Assembly (NCBI RefSeq): GCF_021698975.1
Contig: NZ_SSXA01000024.1
Span: 1-47,381 of the forward strand
Direction: 5' to 3'
From: Blastococcus sp. KM273128
Lineage (GTDB): Bacteria > Actinomycetota > Actinomycetes > Mycobacteriales > Geodermatophilaceae
DNA: 47,381 nt
Position numbers and translations under genes: made by a program. Of this stretch, positions 15,797 to 23,702 are shown one piece after another (the stretch's first letter is position 1; each line of letters begins with the position of its first letter). The notes beneath the pieces were generated by a model. The model was given only the letters and a program-made list of their open reading frames with translations, had not been told where the DNA came from and ran no database searches.

Positions 15797-15868
15797 GCGG
15801 TCATCGTGCCCGACGCCGGGAGGCGGTGCGGGCGCGGTCGCCGGTGGCCGGGTGGGATGCTGCTGCGT

Positions 15869-16756
15869 GTGAGCGAGCGCACGGTCCCCGGGAACCCCGT
15901 AGAGCTGGCTGCCGCGCTCGAGGGCACCGGCTACCTGGCCGACGAGGGGCTGGCCACCGCCGCGCACCTGGCGCTGGCCATGCACCGGCCGCTGTTCCTC
16001 GAGGGCGAGGCCGGCGTCGGCAAGACGGCCCTGGCCCAGGCGCTGGCGCAGATCACCGGCCGGCCGCTCTACCGGCTGCAGTGCTACGAGGGGCTGGAGG
16101 CCAGCCAGGCGCTCTACGACTGGGACTTCGGCCGCCAGCTGCTGCACCTGCGCGCCGCCGAGGCCGCGCACGCCGCCGACGACCCCGCCCGGCTCGAGGC
16201 CTCGCTCTACGACCGCCGCTTCCTGCTGGCCCGCCCGCTGCTGCAGGCGCTGGAGGATGCGCCGAGCGTGCTGCTCGTCGACGAGGTGGACCGCGCCGAC
16301 GACGAGTTCGAGGCGTTCCTGCTCGAGATCCTCTCCGACTTCACCATCTCCATCCCCGAGCTCGGCACCGTGCGGGCGGAGGTGCCCCCGCTGGTGGTCC
16401 TCACCTCCAACCGCACGCGCGAGGTGCACGACGCCCTCAAGCGCCGCTGCCTCTACCACTGGCTCGCCCACCCCGACTTCGACCGCGAGGTGGCGATCCT
16501 GCGCCGCCGGCTGCCGCAGGTCACCGAGCAGCTGGCCCGCCAGGTGGCCCGGGCGACGGCGACGCTGCGCACCCTCGACCTGCTCAAGCCGCCCGGTGTC
16601 GCCGAGGCCATGGACTGGGCGACGGCGCTGCACACCCTGGGGGCGCGGGACCTCGACCCGGACCTGGCGGCGCGCACCCTCGGCGCGGTGCTCAAGTACC
16701 GGGAGGACACCGAGCGGGTGCGGTCGCTGACGCCGGAGGCGCTGCTCGGTGGCTGA
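15869..16756 (+). CDS. MoxR-family AAA+ ATPase (CoxD-like)
   Basis: A 295-residue MoxR-type ATPase. Walker A is GEAGVGKT (about 46-53), Walker B is SVLLVDEVDRADDE, sensor 1 is VVLTSNRTREVHDALKRRC, and the C-terminal lid carries sensor 2. In carbon-monoxide-dehydrogenase gene sets the equivalent CoxD unfolds or remodels the apo-enzyme so its Mo centre can be sulfurated and matured, working with a VWA partner. That partner is the next gene, overlapping by 8 bp. GTG 15869 is favoured because a -10-like GATGCT stands seven bases upstream; ATG 15857 is in frame. It starts the maturation operon 15.9-22.3 kb. Confidence 0.88.
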   Translation: MSERTVPGNPVELAAALEGTGYLADEGLATAAHLALAMHRPLFLEGEAGVGKTALAQALAQITGRPLYRLQCYEGLEASQALYDWDFGRQLLHLRAAEAAHAADDPARLEASLYDRRFLLARPLLQALEDAPSVLLVDEVDRADDEFEAFLLEILSDFTISIPELGTVRAEVPPLVVLTSNRTREVHDALKRRCLYHWLAHPDFDREVAILRRRLPQVTEQLARQVARATATLRTLDLLKPPGVAEAMDWATALHTLGARDLDPDLAARTLGAVLKYREDTERVRSLTPEALLGG

Positions 16757-17858
16757 GCGGGATGTGGTGGACACGGTGCTGGGCTTCGCCCGGACGCTGC
16801 GGCACGCGGGCGTGACCGCCTCCCCGGACCGGGTCCAGGCCATGCTCGCCGCGCTCGGCCACCTCGACGTCCTGCGGCCCTCGGCGGTCTACTGGGCCGG
16901 CCGGCTCACCCTCTGCGCCGGGCCGGACGACCTGGACCGCTACGACGCCGCCTTCCTCGCCTGGTTCTCGGGCCGCCGCCCCCGGCCCGCCCCCGCGGCG
17001 GCGCAGGTGCGGCCGCGGCTGGCCGCGAGCGCGCCGCTGGACGCCGGCACCGGCGAGGGCGACGAGGACCCCGACGCCCCCGATCTCGCGGCCCGGGCCA
17101 GCGCCGACGAGGTGCTGCGCCACCGCGACGTCGCCGGGCTGACCGATGCGGAGAAGGCCCACCTGCGGCGGCTGTTCGCGCTGCTGGTCCCGGCGGCGCC
17201 GATGCGCCCCGCCCGGCGCCGCCGGCCGGCCGCCCACGGCTCGGTGCACCCCGCCCGCACGGTGCGGCGGGCGCTGCGCGACGGCGGGGAGGTCAGCCGG
17301 CTGGTGCACCGCCGGGCCCGGCCCCGGCCGCGACGCGTGGTGCTGCTCGTCGACGTCTCGGGGTCGATGACCCCCTACGCCGATGCGCTGCTGCGCTTCG
17401 CGCACGCGGCCGTGCGGGCTCGGCCGGCGTCCACCGAGGTGTTCACGATCGGCACCCGGCTGACCCGCGTCACCCGCGAGCTGCGGCTGCGCGACCCCGA
17501 CCGGGCGCTGGCCGCCGGGGGCGAGGCGATCCCCGACTGGTCCGGCGGCACGCGGCTGGGCGAGGTGCTCAAGGCGTTCCTCGACCGGTGGGGGCAGCGC
17601 GGCACCGCGCGGGGGGCGGTCGTCGTCGTCTGCAGCGACGGCTGGGAACGCGGGGACGCCGCGCTGCTGGCCGAGCAGATGGCGCGGCTCAAGCGGCTGG
17701 CGCACACCGTGGTCTGGGTCAACCCGCACAAGGGCCGCGTGGGGTACGAACCCCTCACCGGCGGGATGCAGGCGGCGCTGCCGTCGGTCGACCACTTCGT
17801 GGCCGGGCACAGCATGGCCGCGTTCGAGGAGCTGTCGGGAGTGATCGCCCGTGCTTGA
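16749..17858 (+). CDS. coxE: VWA-containing CoxE family protein
   Basis: A 369-residue protein of the CoxE/VWA family. The N-terminal half is helical (FARTLRHAGVTASPDRVQAMLAAL), followed by a Pro/Arg-rich stretch. The C-terminal half is a von Willebrand A domain with the metal-ion-dependent adhesion motif DVSGSM at about residues 202-207, then SGGTRLGEVLKAF and VVVVCSDGWERGD. These proteins pair with MoxR ATPases in assembling metallo-enzymes. The gene overlaps the MoxR gene by 8 bp, and XdhC follows after 41 bp. In form I CO dehydrogenase clusters coxDEF stand beside coxMSL; here the structural genes lie 24 kb away. Confidence 0.88.
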   Translation: MAERDVVDTVLGFARTLRHAGVTASPDRVQAMLAALGHLDVLRPSAVYWAGRLTLCAGPDDLDRYDAAFLAWFSGRRPRPAPAAAQVRPRLAASAPLDAGTGEGDEDPDAPDLAARASADEVLRHRDVAGLTDAEKAHLRRLFALLVPAAPMRPARRRRPAAHGSVHPARTVRRALRDGGEVSRLVHRRARPRPRRVVLLVDVSGSMTPYADALLRFAHAAVRARPASTEVFTIGTRLTRVTRELRLRDPDRALAAGGEAIPDWSGGTRLGEVLKAFLDRWGQRGTARGAVVVVCSDGWERGDAALLAEQMARLKRLAHTVVWVNPHKGRVGYEPLTGGMQAALPSVDHFVAGHSMAAFEELSGVIARA

Positions 17859-17899
17859 GGCGTTGCACGTGGAACATCGCGGTGCGGGAGGGCGAGCCC

Positions 17900-19021
17900 A
17901 TGCGTGACGTGCTGGACGACCTCGTCGGCTGGTGGCAGGCGGGGGAGACCGTCGGCGTGGGCACGGTCGTGGGCACCTGGCGCTCGGCGCCGCGGCCGGC
18001 CGGCGCCTCGATGCTCGTCGGGCCCGACGGCACCGCGGTCGGCAGCGTCTCGGGCGGCTGCGTCGAGGGTGCGGTGTACGAGGAGGCCAAGGACGCGGTC
18101 GAGACCGGCGAGCCGGTGCTCCGCCGCTACGGCGTCAGCGACGACGACGCCTTCGCCGTCGGGCTGACCTGCGGCGGCATCCTCGACGTCTTCGTCGAGC
18201 CGGTGTCCCGCGAGTCCTTCCCGGAGCTGGGTGAGGTCGCGGAGTCGGTGGGCCGGCACGAGCCGGTCGCCGTCGTCACCGTGGTGGCCGGGCCGGAGGA
18301 CCGGCTGGGCCGCCGGCTGGTGCTCTGGCCCGACCGCACCTCCGGCACGCTGGGCTCCCGGCGGCTGGACGACGCCGTCGCCGACGACGCCCGCGGCATG
18401 CTGGCCGCCGGCCGCACCGCCCTGCTGCACGTGGGTCACGACGGCGAGCGGCGCGGCGACGACCTGACGCTGTTCGTGAACTCCTTCGCCCCGGCGGCCC
18501 GGATGGTGGTGTTCGGTGCCATCGACTTCGCCGCCGCCGTCGCCCGCGTCGGGGCCTTCCTCGGCTACCGGGTGACCGTCTGCGACGCCCGGCCGGTGTT
18601 CGCGACGCCGAAGCGGTTCCCGGAGGCGCACGAGGTCGTCGTCGAGTGGCCGCACCGCTACCTGCAGGCCGAGGTCGACGCCGGGCGGATCGACGAGCGC
18701 ACCGTGCTCTGCGTGCTCACCCACGACCCGAAGTTCGACGTCCCGCTGCTGGAGGTCGCGCTGCGCACCCCGGTCGCCTACGTCGGGGCCATGGGCTCGC
18801 GCCGCACGCACGACGAACGGCTCGCCCGGCTGTCCGAAGCGGGCCTGACCGACGGGGAGCTCGCCCGGCTCGCCTCGCCGATCGGCCTGGACCTCGGCGC
18901 TCGTACGCCCGAGGAGACGGCGGTGTCGATCGCGGCGGAGATCATCCAGGGCCGGTGGGGCGGGAGCGGCCGGCGGCTGGCCGAGGTCGAGGGTCCCATC
19001 CACGGGACGGCGGAACGCTGA
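17900..19021 (+). CDS. XdhC/CoxI family molybdo-enzyme maturation protein
   Basis: A 373-residue protein that binds molybdenum cofactor and supports sulfuration and insertion into xanthine-dehydrogenase-type enzymes. The N-terminal XdhC_CoxI domain shows TWRSAPRPAGASMLV, VSGGCVEGAVYEEA and LTCGGILDVFVEPV. The C-terminal Rossmann domain shows MVVFGAIDFAAAVARVG, CDARPVFATPKRFPEA and the family signature YVGAMGSRRTHDERLARL. ATG 17900 is chosen because GGGAGGGC lies six bases upstream and the domain begins about 25 residues later. Position after MoxR and CoxE matches a coxD-E-F(I) arrangement. Confidence 0.92.
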   Translation: MRDVLDDLVGWWQAGETVGVGTVVGTWRSAPRPAGASMLVGPDGTAVGSVSGGCVEGAVYEEAKDAVETGEPVLRRYGVSDDDAFAVGLTCGGILDVFVEPVSRESFPELGEVAESVGRHEPVAVVTVVAGPEDRLGRRLVLWPDRTSGTLGSRRLDDAVADDARGMLAAGRTALLHVGHDGERRGDDLTLFVNSFAPAARMVVFGAIDFAAAVARVGAFLGYRVTVCDARPVFATPKRFPEAHEVVVEWPHRYLQAEVDAGRIDERTVLCVLTHDPKFDVPLLEVALRTPVAYVGAMGSRRTHDERLARLSEAGLTDGELARLASPIGLDLGARTPEETAVSIAAEIIQGRWGGSGRRLAEVEGPIHGTAER

Positions 19022-19044
19022 GGCACCGCTACGACGTCGAGGTC

Positions 19045-19590
19045 GTGGGGCTGCTCGCCTCGCCGGTGCACCGGTACGACGGCCGGCCGGGGACGGCGGT
19101 GCCCGGGCAGGCGGCCGACCGGCGGGAGCGGCTGGAGGTCCGGGCCGGCGTGGGCATCGTCGGTGACCGGTACGCCGGGAAGGCCGCCCACCGCGACGCG
19201 CAGGTGACCGTGCTGGCGGTGGAGTCGCTGGAGGAGCTCGCCGCGGAGCTCGGTGCCGGTCCGTTCGACCCGTTGCTCGCCCGGCGGAACGTGGTGCTGC
19301 GCGGCGCGGAGGTGGAGGCGCTGCGCGGCCGGGAGTTCGCCCTCGACTGCGGGGAGGGCCCGGTGCTGCTGGGCGGGGGGCGGCCGGCCAACCCCTGCGC
19401 CTGGATGGACCTGGTGCTCGCGCCCGGCGCGCACCGCGGCCTGCGGGGGCGCGGGGGCGTGCGCTGCGCGGCGCTCTCCGACGGCGTGCTGGGGCTGGGC
19501 CCGGCCGTGCTGAGCAGCCCGGTACCGCTGGACGCGGCGGCCGCCGGGCGCTCCCGGACCCTGCTCCCCCGGCGGCGCCCGGCCCTCTGA
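19045..19590 (+). CDS. MOSC-domain-like molybdenum cofactor protein
   Basis: A protein of about 181 residues resembling stand-alone MOSC proteins of actinobacterial xdhC loci: VGLLASPVHRYDGRPG at the start, GVGIVGDRYAGKAAHRDAQV in the middle, LLARRNVVLRG, then GRPANPCAWMDLVLAPG with the conserved cysteine, and ALSDGVLGLGPAVL. MOSC domains bind cofactor sulfur through a cysteine. GTG 19045 is the first standard start after the XdhC stop. A CTG at 19018 that overlaps that stop would add nine residues (RHRYDVEV) which look homologous too, so the true start is uncertain. The C-terminal tail is Arg/Pro-rich. Confidence 0.72.
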   Translation: MGLLASPVHRYDGRPGTAVPGQAADRRERLEVRAGVGIVGDRYAGKAAHRDAQVTVLAVESLEELAAELGAGPFDPLLARRNVVLRGAEVEALRGREFALDCGEGPVLLGGGRPANPCAWMDLVLAPGAHRGLRGRGGVRCAALSDGVLGLGPAVLSSPVPLDAAAAGRSRTLLPRRRPAL

Positions 19591-19689
19591 GGGGTGACCA
19601 CGCCGACCCCGGTGGGCGCCGCGGGGGCCGCCGCCGGGCACCATGGCGCCGGGCGGGGCCGACCGGCGCCGCCGGACCCGGGGGGAACC

Positions 19690-20412
19690 ATGCGCATCCA
19701 ACGTCTCGCCACGGCGGGCGCCGCCGTCCTGCTGCTCGCCGGTTGCGGCGGCTCCGAGGACGCCGGCACGGCAGCACCGGCCACGACGACCGCCGCCGAG
19801 GAGAGCGGGAGCTCGCTGGCCGACCAGGACGCCGCCGAGGTGGTCGACACCGCCTTCAGCGCCCTGGAGGAGGCCGGTGCGGCGCACGTCGTCGGGTCGA
19901 TCGAGGAGAGCGGCTCGACGCAGGAGCTCGACCTGCGGCTGCAGGGCGAGGACGCCCAGGGCACGATCACGATGGACGGCGCGACCGTCGAGCTGGTCTA
20001 CACCGCGGGCACCGCCTACGTCCGGGCCCCGGCCGCCTTCTGGGCCTCCTTCGGCATGCCCGCCGAGTTCGCCGGGCAGCTCGAGGGCCAGTGGGTGCTC
20101 ATGCCCGAGGAGGCGGCGGGCTCGTTCAGCACGCTGACCCTCTCCGGGCTCGTGCAGGAGCTGCGCGCCTCCGGCGGCAGCGAGATCACCGGCGAGGTGA
20201 CCACCGGCGAGCTCGACGGCGAGCCGGTCGTCGTCGTCACCCAGGACGACGGCAGCACCCTCACCGTCGCCGACGACGAGGACGCCCCCTACCCGCTGCT
20301 CATCGAGGACGAGGGCGACGCCCCGGCCACGGTGCGGTTCAGCGAGTTCGGCGAGACCGTCGAGATCACGGCGCCGGAGAACCCGGTCGACCTGAACACC
20401 CTCGGCGGCTGA
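19690..20412 (+). CDS. Secreted lipoprotein (LppX/LprG-like)
   Basis: A 240-residue lipoprotein with signal peptide MRIQRLATAGAAVLLLAGC, lipid-anchored Cys19, then a Thr/Ala/Glu-rich linker. The mature part is acidic and beta-rich with alternating strands (QELDLRLQGEDAQGTITMDGATVELVYTAG and GQWVLMPEEAAGSF, then LDGEPVVVVTQDDGSTLTV). This is the pattern of LppX_LprAFG-type or LolA-like half-barrels that carry lipids; the class is a judgement from shape, not a proven match. It sits inside the molybdo-enzyme maturation operon, 20 bp before the MoxR-VWA fusion, and has no obvious role there. Confidence 0.78.
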   Translation: MRIQRLATAGAAVLLLAGCGGSEDAGTAAPATTTAAEESGSSLADQDAAEVVDTAFSALEEAGAAHVVGSIEESGSTQELDLRLQGEDAQGTITMDGATVELVYTAGTAYVRAPAAFWASFGMPAEFAGQLEGQWVLMPEEAAGSFSTLTLSGLVQELRASGGSEITGEVTTGELDGEPVVVVTQDDGSTLTVADDEDAPYPLLIEDEGDAPATVRFSEFGETVEITAPENPVDLNTLGG

Positions 20413-20432
20413 TCTGCCGTAGCGTCCGGCCG

Positions 20433-22310
20433 GTGAGCGAGGGTCTCCCGGTCATCGGGCTGCAGCGCGAGCGCGAGGTGCTCACGGTCGCGCTGCAGAC
20501 CCACCGGCACGTCGTCCTGGAGGGGCCGCCCGGCACGGGGAAGTCGACACTGCTGCGAGCGGTCGCCGGCGAGGTGGGGCGCGACGTCGTCTTCGTCGAG
20601 GGCAACGCCGAGCTGACCCCGGCCCGGCTGGTCGGCTCGTACGACCCGGCGGCGGTGATGGCCGAGGGGTACGTGCCCGGGAGCTTCACCGACGGCCCGC
20701 TGCTCACCGCGATGCGCGGCTCGGGGCTGCTCTACCTGGAGGAGCTCAACCGCATCCCCGAGGAGACGCTCAACGTCCTCATCACGGTGCTGACCGAGGG
20801 CGAGATCGCCGTCCCCCGGCTGGGCACGGTGCGCGCGGCCGCGGGCTTCCGGCTGATCGCGGCGATGAACCCCTTCGACGCGATCGGCACCGCGCGGGTG
20901 GGCCAGGCGATCGCCGACCGCATGTGCCGGGTGGTGCTCGGCTACCAGGACGAGCCCGCGGAGCGGGAGATCGTCGCCTCCGTGACCGGTGCGCGGCCGC
21001 GGCCGGTCGCCCTCGCGGTGGCGCTGGTGCGGGGCACCCGCGGGCACCGCGACCTGCGCACGGGCTCCTCGGTGCGCGGCGCGGTCGACCTGGTGCTGCT
21101 GCTCGACGGGCTGCTGCGGCTCCGCGGCCTGGCCGGTCTCGACGACGACGGCGCACGGGAGGCGGCGCGGGACGCCCTGCACGCGGCGCTCTCCGGCCGG
21201 ATCCGGGTGACCGAGGGCGTCGAGCGCACCCCGGAGTCCGTGCTGGACGAGATCCTCGACCAGGTGTGGCCCGCCGCGGCCGGTGCGCCCCCCGACCCGT
21301 CGCCCGGGGCGCCGCCGCCGCCCGCCGGGGACGGCCCGGGAAAAGCGGGGGGCCTGCCGCCTGAGGCGGCAGGCCCGGACAGCGGGGGCGCGCGGCGCGA
21401 GCGGCCGGCCCGGCGGGGCCCGCGGCAGACCGCGCGCCGGGAGCTGCAGCTGCGGCACGCCGCCTTCGACGAGGTCAGCCCCGAGGTGGGCGAGCTCGAC
21501 GAGGAGGCGTTCGCCGGGCTGATGGGCGCCGACCCCGACGCGGCGGCGGCGCTGCTCGCCGACCTCGCGACGGCCACCGACCGCGAGCTGCGCGCGGCCG
21601 CACGCCGGCTCGCCGCCCGCGTGTTCGTGCAGGTGGGCCGGGTGGGGGCGGCCCGCGCCCGGGGCACCCGGCGGCTGGTCACCGCCCGCGGCGGCGACGG
21701 CGAGCTGGACCTGGACCGCACGCTGGAGCGGTGGACCGGCCCGTGGCCGCCGGCCCCCGAGGACGTCGCGACCCGGCGGTGGACCGGTGCCCGCCGTGCG
21801 GTGTGCCTCGTCGTCGACCGGTCGGGCTCGATGAGCGGGCTCGGGGTGGCGATCGCCGCGGTCGCCGCCGCGGGCGTCGTCCTGGCCGCCGGGGAGCGGC
21901 TGGGCACGAGCGTGCTGGCGTTCGCCGACCGGGTCGAGGTGCTGCAGCAGCACGGCCGGCACCGCTCGGCCGAGGACCTGGTGCTGGCGCTGGTGGGCCT
22001 GCGCGGGCACGGCACGACCGACCTCGCGGCGGCGCTCCGGGCGGCGGCCGCGCAGCTGCGGACGGCGGCGCACGCCGACGAGCGGCTGGTCGTGCTGTTG
22101 TCGGACTGCCTGGCCACCGCCGGGGACGACGCCGCCTCGGCCCTGGGCGGCATCGACCGGCTGGACGTGCTGTGCCCGCTGCCCGGCGGGACGGCGGAGG
22201 AGGAGGCGCTCGCCGCGTCGCGGGCGCTGGCGGCCCGCGGCGGGGGCTCGGTCGCCCCGGTGCGCTCGCTGGCCGACCTGGGCCCGGCGCTCACCCGGCT
22301 GCTGGGGTAG
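20433..22310 (+). CDS. Fused MoxR-type AAA+ ATPase and VWA domain protein (chelatase-like)
   Basis: A 625-residue protein joining the two partners of a MoxR-VWA system. Residues 5-265 are the ATPase: Walker A GPPGTGKS (31-38), Walker B LLYLEELNRIPEE, the sensor segment FRLIAAMNPFD and a helical lid. A Pro/Gly/Arg-rich linker spans about 285-340 and contains a 25-nt perfect DNA palindrome. A helical region rich in Ala/Arg follows, then a VWA domain with the metal motif DRSGSMSG near residue 462 and LRGHGTTDLAAALRAA later. The layout resembles magnesium/cobalt-chelatase subunit D-I fusions and BchD-like proteins. GTG 20433 is leaderless-type with TAGCGT seven bases upstream. It ends the operon before a strong terminator and may be a second maturation chaperone; its client is unknown. 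Confidence 0.85.
   Translation: MSEGLPVIGLQREREVLTVALQTHRHVVLEGPPGTGKSTLLRAVAGEVGRDVVFVEGNAELTPARLVGSYDPAAVMAEGYVPGSFTDGPLLTAMRGSGLLYLEELNRIPEETLNVLITVLTEGEIAVPRLGTVRAAAGFRLIAAMNPFDAIGTARVGQAIADRMCRVVLGYQDEPAEREIVASVTGARPRPVALAVALVRGTRGHRDLRTGSSVRGAVDLVLLLDGLLRLRGLAGLDDDGAREAARDALHAALSGRIRVTEGVERTPESVLDEILDQVWPAAAGAPPDPSPGAPPPPAGDGPGKAGGLPPEAAGPDSGGARRERPARRGPRQTARRELQLRHAAFDEVSPEVGELDEEAFAGLMGADPDAAAALLADLATATDRELRAAARRLAARVFVQVGRVGAARARGTRRLVTARGGDGELDLDRTLERWTGPWPPAPEDVATRRWTGARRAVCLVVDRSGSMSGLGVAIAAVAAAGVVLAAGERLGTSVLAFADRVEVLQQHGRHRSAEDLVLALVGLRGHGTTDLAAALRAAAAQLRTAAHADERLVVLLSDCLATAGDDAASALGGIDRLDVLCPLPGGTAEEEALAASRALAARGGGSVAPVRSLADLGPALTRLLG
21351..21375. repeat. 25-nt perfect palindrome inside a coding linker
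   Basis: GGCCTGCCGCCT, one G, then AGGCGGCAGGCC: two exact 12-base arms with a single central base, located in the Pro/Gly-rich linker between the ATPase and VWA domains. As mRNA it would form a very stable hairpin. The reading frame passes through it, so it is tolerated by the protein. It resembles a terminator or REP-type element that landed in a permissive linker. Confidence 0.8.
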
Positions 22311-22324
22311 TCATCCCTGCGCCA

Positions 22325-22361
22325 GTCGGTCTCTGCCCACGGGGAGTGGGCAGAGACCGAC
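22325..22361. terminator. Strong bidirectional terminator
   Basis: GTCGGTCTCTGCCCAC (22325-22340) pairs perfectly with GTGGGCAGAGACCGAC (22346-22361) around a 5-nt loop, a 16-bp stem placed exactly between the convergent ATPase-VWA and alcohol dehydrogenase genes. It marks the boundary between the maturation operon and the mycofactocin region. Confidence 0.85.
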
Positions 22362-22404
22362 CGGCGCGGATGGAGGACCTACCGGGGCCGGTGGCCCCGC
22401 GGGC

Positions 22405-23532
22405 TCAACGGTCGGAGTCGCCGTAGACGATCATCCCGCGGATGTTCTTGCCGTCGCGCATGTCCTGGTAGCCCTGGTTGATGTCCTCGAGCTGGTACTT
22501 CGTGGTCACCAGCTCGTCGAGCTTGAGCTGGCCCTCCTGGTAGAGGGAGAGCAGCTCGGGGATCGCGTTGCGCGGCGCCAGCCCGCCGAAGATCGCGCCC
22601 TGCAGGTCCTTCTGCAGCAGCGTGAGTTCGAACAGGCTGAGCTTGACGTCGACGTTGGCGGCGTTGCCCATGCCGGTGACGACGGCGCGGCCGCCCTTGC
22701 CCGTGACGCTGAGCGCGGCGGCGATGTCCTCGCCCTGGATGTCACCGACGGTGATGATCGTCTTCTCGGCCATGCGGCCCCAGGTCAGCTCGTTGATCGC
22801 CGGGGTGGCCTCTTCGATGTTCGCGAAGGCGTGCGTGGCCCCCATCTGCATGGCCCACTCGCGCTTCTGCGCGACCGGCTCGATCACCATGACCCGCTTC
22901 GCGCCGGCGGCGGCCGCGCCCTGGACGGCGTTCATCCCGACGCCGCCGACGCCCATGACGACGACGTTCTCGCCCGGCCGCACGTCGGCGACCTTGGTGG
23001 CCGAGCCCCAGCCGGTGGTGACGCCGCAGCCGACGAGGGCGGCGACCTCGAGCGGGATGTCGGGCTCGATCTTCACGACAGAGGCCTGGTGCACCGTCAT
23101 GTACGGCGAGAAGGTGCCCAGCAGGCACATCGGGATGACGTCCTTGCCGCGGGCCTGCACGCGGTAGCTGCCGTCGGAGATCGACGTGCCGGCCAGCAGG
23201 TTGGCGCCGAGGTCGCAGAGGTTCTGCTGCCCGCGCGAGCAGGGCGGGCAGGTGCCGCACGCCGGGATGAAGGCGGTGACGACGTGGTCGCCCTCCTGCA
23301 GACCGGTGACGCCGGGACCGACCTTGGTGACGACGCCGGAGCCCTCGTGGCCGCCGATGACCGGGTAGGACGCCACCGGGGTGCCGCCGGTGACCAGGTG
23401 CTCGTCGCTGTGGCACAACCCCGAGGCGGCGAGCTGGACCTGGACCTCGCCCTCCCGCGGATCACCGAGCTCGATCTCCTCGATCGACCACTCCTCGCCC
23501 ACGCCCCACAGGATCGCGCCCTTGGTCTTCAC
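22405..23532 (-). CDS. NDMA-dependent (mycofactocin-type) alcohol dehydrogenase
   Basis: A 375-residue zinc alcohol dehydrogenase of the class whose NAD(H) stays bound and is re-oxidised by an external acceptor; in vitro N,N-dimethyl-nitrosoaniline serves, in vivo mycofactocin is the proposed acceptor. Catalytic zinc ligands are Cys40 in SGLCHSDEH and His62 in GGHEGSG. Structural zinc ligands are Cys92, 95, 98 and 106. The nucleotide-binding motif is VMGVGGVGMNAVQG. The C-terminus (YQDMRDGKNIRGMIVYGD) is typical of this class. GTG 23532 has AAGGAA eight bases upstream. It lies 2.3 kb from mftD, and its promoter carries the same GGCAC-N3-GTGCC palindrome as mftA and mftD. Confidence 0.93.
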   Translation of the reverse strand: MKTKGAILWGVGEEWSIEEIELGDPREGEVQVQLAASGLCHSDEHLVTGGTPVASYPVIGGHEGSGVVTKVGPGVTGLQEGDHVVTAFIPACGTCPPCSRGQQNLCDLGANLLAGTSISDGSYRVQARGKDVIPMCLLGTFSPYMTVHQASVVKIEPDIPLEVAALVGCGVTTGWGSATKVADVRPGENVVVMGVGGVGMNAVQGAAAAGAKRVMVIEPVAQKREWAMQMGATHAFANIEEATPAINELTWGRMAEKTIITVGDIQGEDIAAALSVTGKGGRAVVTGMGNAANVDVKLSLFELTLLQKDLQGAIFGGLAPRNAIPELLSLYQEGQLKLDELVTTKYQLEDINQGYQDMRDGKNIRGMIVYGDSDR

Positions 23533-23576
23533 CCGGCTGTTCCTTCCGTCGACCCGCGTCGTCGCGGGTGGCCCGC

Positions 23577-23599
23577 GCACACGTCGGAGCGGCGTGTGC
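23577..23599. promoter_or_regulatory. Inverted repeat in the alcohol dehydrogenase leader
   Basis: GCACACG (23577-23583) and CGTGTGC (23593-23599) form a perfect 7-bp inverted repeat with a 9-bp spacer, 45-67 bases before the dehydrogenase GTG. It could be a binding site for a second regulator, such as the GAF regulator at 38564, or a hairpin in the 5' leader. Both are guesses. Confidence 0.35.
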
Positions 23600-23639
23600 A
23601 GTGCGTCACAGACTGCTGAGCAGCAGGCCGCCGCGTCAA

Positions 23640-23652
23640 GGCACCCGGTGCC
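23640..23652. promoter_or_regulatory. Candidate MftR operator (alcohol dehydrogenase copy)
   Basis: GGCACCCGGTGCC is a perfect palindrome around one base. Read on the minus strand (GGCACCGGGTGCC) it matches the mftA-promoter copy GGCACCGGGTGTC at 12 of 13 positions. It is followed at once on the minus strand by TTGACG, a good -35 element for the dehydrogenase, and it is about 50 bp upstream of the plus-strand FAD monooxygenase start. Either or both genes could be controlled. Confidence 0.5.
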
Positions 23653-23702
23653 GCGTGCAACGTGCTGCACCCTCGCGGCCCCTCGTCGGCCAGACTGGCG
23701 CC

